This document shows, one piece after another, positions 60,019-64,000 of a stretch of DNA of 64,000 bases. Source of the stretch: Datura wrightii. Its lineage: Eukaryota; Streptophyta; Magnoliopsida; Solanales; Solanaceae. Position 1 is the stretch's first letter, and each line of letters starts with the position of its first letter. Made by a program: the position numbers and the translations under genes. The stretch spans positions 37,616,001 through 37,680,000 of the forward strand of contig JASDFA010000027.1 in the NCBI GenBank assembly GCA_035772735.1, in the 5' to 3' direction. The notes beneath the pieces are model-generated. The model did no database searches, was not told the origin of the DNA, and was given only the letters and a program-made list of their open reading frames with translations.

Positions 60019-60911
60019 TGTTATATGGGTATAAAACTCACACGCAAGTGCACGTGGTCGAACAAGTAGTAAAGTGGCTTACGTAAGCCAAGTATCGATC
60101 CCACAGGGACTGGGATGAAGTGCAATCTGCTCAAGTGTACTATATTTCGATTCTAAAAATGCAGACAACAGTGTAACCAAGAGTTTGATATTTTGTTTTA
60201 TAATTTTTATGCTAAAGCTAAAACAACTATCTAATTTGAGTCTGAACTATGAATGAGAGCATGCTGAGGTTAAACGAACATGTAATGAAATTAATTATCG
60301 ATGTAATTTGGTTAGTCTTTTCCTCCGGTTGCTAGCCAAGAACATTTGCCAAGAGATTAAAACTCTCGTATTTAACCTCACTTAAGAATCATGAACCATC
60401 CACCTACATTTCTGTGATTAAATGCAATTCATGTTCTAGCCATACAAACCCGGTTCCTAAATTGACTAATACGACTTTCAGGTATATTTCTATCCTGAAA
60501 GTAAATCAATTCCCAATTTTCCCAAATCAAGTAAAGATCATATCCTATTAATTCACAACTTTCCAATTTCTTGCTCTCTCGAGTAAAACCGGACTTTTTG
60601 AATATACATTAACATAGGCCACACATTAATGCAGTAAGAACAAGAATTAATAGAACAACCATGGAAGAAAAGATGAAAAACCAAAGAATCAATGATCACA
60701 TTTCATTACAAGTGTTCATAACCTCAGCAAGAAGATGAATTTTCCACTCATTTGTGGATTAAACATCGTTAAATGAGTGTAAAACATACAAGCAATTGAA
60801 TACAAGGAGAAGGAAAGAGAGAAAAACCCTGATAATTTCGTCCCCTCAACTGCCTGTAACCCACGTTCTTGCTCCACCAAGTCAGAATATTGAAAAATGA
60901 ACCTAAGTGTT

Positions 60912-60920
60912 CTATTTATA
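60912..60920 (-). promoter_or_regulatory. TATA box of J LTR
   Basis: Minus strand reads TATAAATAG; equivalent to 9272-9280 in solo LTR I. Confidence 0.6.
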
Positions 60921-60952
60921 CTAGTGGAAATTTTTCCCGGAATAACAAGCAA

Positions 60953-60994
60953 CGTGTCACGGAGTGCATCGCAGAGCACTGCCTCCGTGACACG
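60953..60994. repeat. Inverted repeat with perfect 12-bp arms in J LTR
   Basis: CGTGTCACGGAG (60953-60964) and CTCCGTGACACG (60983-60994) around an 18-nt loop. Further CACGG/CGCGG-type text continues to about 61185. Confidence 0.9.
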
Positions 60995-61427
60995 CTACGG
61001 ACGCGGACCTTCACTGGAACTGGGGGTCCAGGAAATAAAGCCCAATGTGGCACGGCGTGCAACGCGGAGCCAAGCCACCGTGCCACGGACCCATCGCGAA
61101 CCCACACTGGAATTGGGCTGAAAATTCCCATCCAGGCAGAAGGCCTCCGCGATGGCAGCGTGACACGGCTCCATCGCGGAGCCCCTTTATTTTATGCTGT
61201 CCAATGTCTTGTCCCTTGCTCTCGTCCAAGTCCAACCCCGATATCCTCCAACATGCATTTTATCTTCCCGAAATTACATTTACCTGCAAAACAATGCTAA
61301 TCATGTTGGTTAGTATAAATTCACATTTTATTACCAATTACATGAGAATGTATACACATTGATAGATAAACAAGGCGAAAATGGTACTTTTGAGTATTAC
61401 TTGGGCATATAAATTTGCCCAAGATCA

Positions 61428-61441
61428 CTTACCCCACACTT
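61428..61441 (-). promoter_or_regulatory. Polypurine tract of element J
   Basis: Minus strand reads AAGTGTGGGGTAAG directly before the LTR; two T interrupt the purines. It fixes the orientation as minus. Confidence 0.6.
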
Positions 61442-63220
61442 AAATCCTTGTTCGTCCTCGAACAACAATCCTACACTTCATGCAATTTACATCCCAACCT
61501 CGCTACTTTGGTTCGACAATTTAGGCTACGGTCATACCGATTATTCAATACAGCAAATCATCAAGAAAACATGCATGGTCCTATCAATGCAATGACCTTC
61601 AATACATCAAGACCTCCTAGACTTAAGAATCGACTCTCGATATTGGCAAACACATGCAAATCAGCTGATCAAGATATCCGACACGAAAATTAATCTCTCA
61701 TCAAGCATGTGCCCTCACAACACAAGAGAATCTTCCCCTTTTTGCTCATATGACTCACAAAATTTTAAGCAGGGGCATGTAAACACAATTTCGCTCTCTC
61801 TCCCAAAAGAATTCACATGCATCATGTCATGACCCATAAGCTTGCCCTTAGTGTATTACTCCACTAATATAAAGAAGTGCGATGTAAGATCACGTAGGAC
61901 TTTAACTGGTTGTACTGGAAGCTACGGAACTAGTAAATATTGCGTTAGCCAATAATAGCCACTAGCATCCTTAAGCGCCTTTTCAACACATCCCATCAAC
62001 TAATGGACATTGTTTCTTCTTTCACCCTCCCATTCTTGATGTTTTTCTTTAGTTTGGCCCATCTTATTAAGCACACTTGACACAACAACAAAGATTATTC
62101 ATGCACCTTCATTGTAGTTTATTTATAACAAGTGCACCTTCAACCTTTTCTTTTCTTCTATCACTCTGCTTTTCTTTTTTCTTTTCACCATTCTCACTCC
62201 TTGACACTTTGGGAAAATGATTTTCTCTTCTTAAGCGCTTAAGAGTTTTGTATCGACTTTACGACTAATGAAAAGAAGGGATTAAGCTCGGTTTACACTT
62301 TTTGACAAAAGAAAAAAATAATAGGCTAAAGGCTCAACGGGCTGACTAGGGTATACAATCAAGGTGGGTACGACAAGGAAAAATAGAAACTCTCGGTTAA
62401 AACAAAGAAATGCCTACATCCTTTCCTACAATACACCTCCTTCATTTTGTTTTGTACACACACCAGGCAAGTTCTAGACATTTCACAACAGCATGGAATA
62501 ACAACACCTCACTTCACACTTATTGCACATGCTCAACTCAAGATGTATTCACAGACTCTTCAATCAGCTAATTACAGGAATTCAAACATTAAGCCTCAAT
62601 CACATTGAATCGAACTCTAAGGCCTAGGTATCTCAAGATATTTACAAAGTTGCATGCTTTCATACGAATCACCTTTGCATTTTAAATATCATGTACAACA
62701 CGCAACCAGAATTCCACAACCATACAGTAACTACAGGTTTTGGGATGCAACCCACCAAAGAAAAAAACTGAAAAATAATTTAAAAACTACTCCTAATGAC
62801 TACATTTCCCTTAAGACGGTCGTCATCCATCCATCATAGGGAACGGTCACTACTATGACTTCGGTTCAATGGGACCATTCTCGGTAAAAGAACCGAAAAC
62901 AAACGCCGAGAAACCCAAGAAGTAAAAAAAAAATTTAAAAATATCAATCATTTCGATAACAAAAATATGTACAAAATCAGCTAGCAACATTTAGCAACAC
63001 ACGTCAATTTCACATAAATTTACAATACAGAACAACAACTTAACAATTCATAAATCATAGGGGACAATAAAATTTCACAGGCACGACAACAGATTAGAGC
63101 ATACATACATAACATCACAGCCCAGCACCTAACTACTACCACCCCACACTTAGCTCGAACACTGTCCCCAGTGTTCACAAAAATTAAAATAGCACAAAAT
63201 CAGGTGGTGGAACTCCCTGA
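61442..63220 (-). other. Element J internal non-coding region
   Basis: About 1.8 kb between the LTR and the downstream reading frame, AT-rich and with only short frames. In Athila-type elements a long non-coding stretch before the 3' LTR is usual. No specific motif recognised. Confidence 0.5.
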
Positions 63221-64000
63221 TCAATCAAAGTACTCCACTTCTTCGTCGGGTGCTGCTGCTTCATATCCCATGTCTGAATCGCCCTCGTCGTCATCATCGG
63301 ACTCCACATCGGAGTCCTCCCGACTTGTCTCCTCATCTGTGGGGACATCATCATCCGTGGGCTCTACAAATGCTGGCCCCACTCGGTATAGAGCCCTGGC
63401 GTTCTCACCGAAGGGGTAGTCTAGCTCGAGCTGCCATAGCTCCTTCTCTGTCATCGGCCTCCCGCCTATCCTCAGCTGGAGCATTTGCATCCCATACATG
63501 CGAGCCATATACTGATCATCACGAGCGTGTCGCTCGCCAAGTGTAAGCACTGGCCCGTGGGTGGTGTCGGGTGCCTTAGTTTTAGTAACATGTAAGGCCC
63601 GCCGCTCCATCTGCGGGATATAGTCAAGGGCCTCTTCCTCAACATCTAGGCCCCTGAGGAAGGTGGTGAGTAGTCCACCAAAGCCGTACCTGTGCCCCTG
63701 ATGCAACCGGGCTCTCTTCATGGCGGAGATAATCACCGCCCCCACGTTGATCTCCAGCCCTTTCATCAGGGCGTACACCAGGCATACACGATCCCAGGTT
63801 ACATCTGTCATATGTGCCCCCGGGATTAGGCAGGAACAGACAATCTTCAGCCATATTCTGGCTTCGCTGTTCATCTGTGAATAGGGCAAAGTCTGATGGT
63901 AGCCCCTCTCTTTGTGTCTGCTCCATCTAGCTGTCGATTGGGTCCCACACAAGGTGCGTCTGATGTCTGCATATGGTGGGGTAATGTTCAGCTGTCGGAG
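63221..64000 (-). CDS. Putative plant transposon protein of Athila-like element J (partial, runs off the right edge)
   Basis: The minus-strand frame is open from the window edge to a stop at 63221-63223, at least 259 codons. No ATG is needed inside the window, because the frame continues beyond it (first residues LRQLNITPPYADIRRT). The middle (ARIWLKIVCSCLIPG ... VCLVYALMKGLEINVG ... GFGGLLTTFLRGLDVEE) resembles the 'putative plant transposon protein' domain common in the region after pol of Athila-type retrotransposons. The tail from about 63400 down is strongly acidic (DSDVESDDDDEGDSD). Its function is unknown. No membrane segment or signal peptide is in view. It is the only frame in the window without an internal stop, and it has higher GC than its surroundings. 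A role as gag N-terminus is less likely, because the 3' LTR is next to it. Confidence 0.7.
   Translation of the reverse strand, partial: LRQLNITPPYADIRRTLCGTQSTARWSRHKERGYHQTLPYSQMNSEARIWLKIVCSCLIPGAHMTDVTWDRVCLVYALMKGLEINVGAVIISAMKRARLHQGHRYGFGGLLTTFLRGLDVEEEALDYIPQMERRALHVTKTKAPDTTHGPVLTLGERHARDDQYMARMYGMQMLQLRIGGRPMTEKELWQLELDYPFGENARALYRVGPAFVEPTDDDVPTDEETSREDSDVESDDDDEGDSDMGYEAAAPDEEVEYFD

Larger units (their letters stand above)
60019..61427 (-). mobile_element. Element J 3' LTR, Athila-like family
   Basis: 1,409 bp; on its coding (minus) strand TGATCTTGGGCAAATT...ACCCATATAACA. Homologous to the solo LTR I. A minus-strand TATA box lies at 60912-60920, with a GC-rich dyad block immediately upstream in coding sense (60953-61185). 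The overlapping frames at 60869-61362 on both strands belong to this block and are not genes. Confidence 0.8.
42641..64000 (+). mobile_element. Element F: CACTA (En/Spm) DNA transposon, 5' part, with nested retroelements
   Basis: Starts CACTATAAGAAATTTCAC, the typical plant CACTA terminus, inside E's second LTR (left flank TGT). Subterminal copies of a CGTTAA/TTAACG motif follow within 200 bp. A decayed TNP2-type transposase is encoded on the same strand (55754-59055). Element G (45183-55278) and LTR fragment H with element J (59056 on) interrupt it. The 3' terminus lies beyond the window, so size and target duplication are unknown. Confidence 0.85.

Noticed and set aside
60869..61362. Candidate gene of about 143 residues near the CACTA end
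   Set aside because: It lies fully within the J LTR, overlaps frames on both strands and shows no domain.

Overview
The window is plant nuclear DNA, most likely from an asterid eudicot and possibly a nightshade relative. That assignment rests on the retroelement families and their protein motifs, not on a host gene, because I found none. Everything I can recognise is mobile-element DNA in a deep nest, as expected of pericentromeric heterochromatin. All coding regions carry stops or frameshifts, except a partial reading frame at the right edge.

Layout. 1-4097 holds a minus-strand LTR-like fragment, a possible CACTA-type MITE (1484-1649), a decayed DUF4283/zinc-knuckle gene on the minus strand (2180-3110) and a 3 x 30 bp repeat. 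From 4098 an old minus-strand Ty3/gypsy chromovirus (element E) forms the base layer: one LTR is 4098-6208 plus 23743-24137, integrase/chromodomain remains are 24190-25505, and a second LTR is 32956-33259 plus 42541-42640. Element B (6209-23742, minus) sits in the first LTR. B's own left LTR holds element C (7390-14339, plus, 5'-truncated), which contains a solo LTR I (8774-10295), and element D (14689-19365). The stretch 25506-26889 (L) is an Athila-like LTR portion joined to element K (26890-32955, minus, non-autonomous). Element A (33260-42540, plus) is a complete but dead copy in E's second LTR.

At 42641 a CACTA (En/Spm) transposon F begins. It reads on the plus strand and runs past the right edge. 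It carries a decayed TNP2 transposase with DUF4218 and DUF4216 regions (55754-59055). Inside it lie element G (45183-55278, minus, perfect 5-bp target duplication) and an LTR fragment H (59056-60018). H is broken by an Athila-like element J (60019 to the edge, minus) with a 3' LTR and an open reading frame for a 'putative plant transposon protein' domain.

A, B, C, G, H and K have related Tekay/Del-type LTRs, and a gag with a CCHC knuckle, RT with FIDD, integrase and a C-terminal chromodomain can be read where present. The most unusual signal is not a gene. LTRs of several families carry, ahead of their presumed promoter, irregular arrays of short dyad-symmetric motifs built on an ACGA-N-TCGT core, whose flanks differ between families yet stay mutually complementary. 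A second one is a conserved splice donor in the LTR and acceptor just before gag ATG, which predicts a leader intron of about 1.9 kb that removes the primer-binding site.
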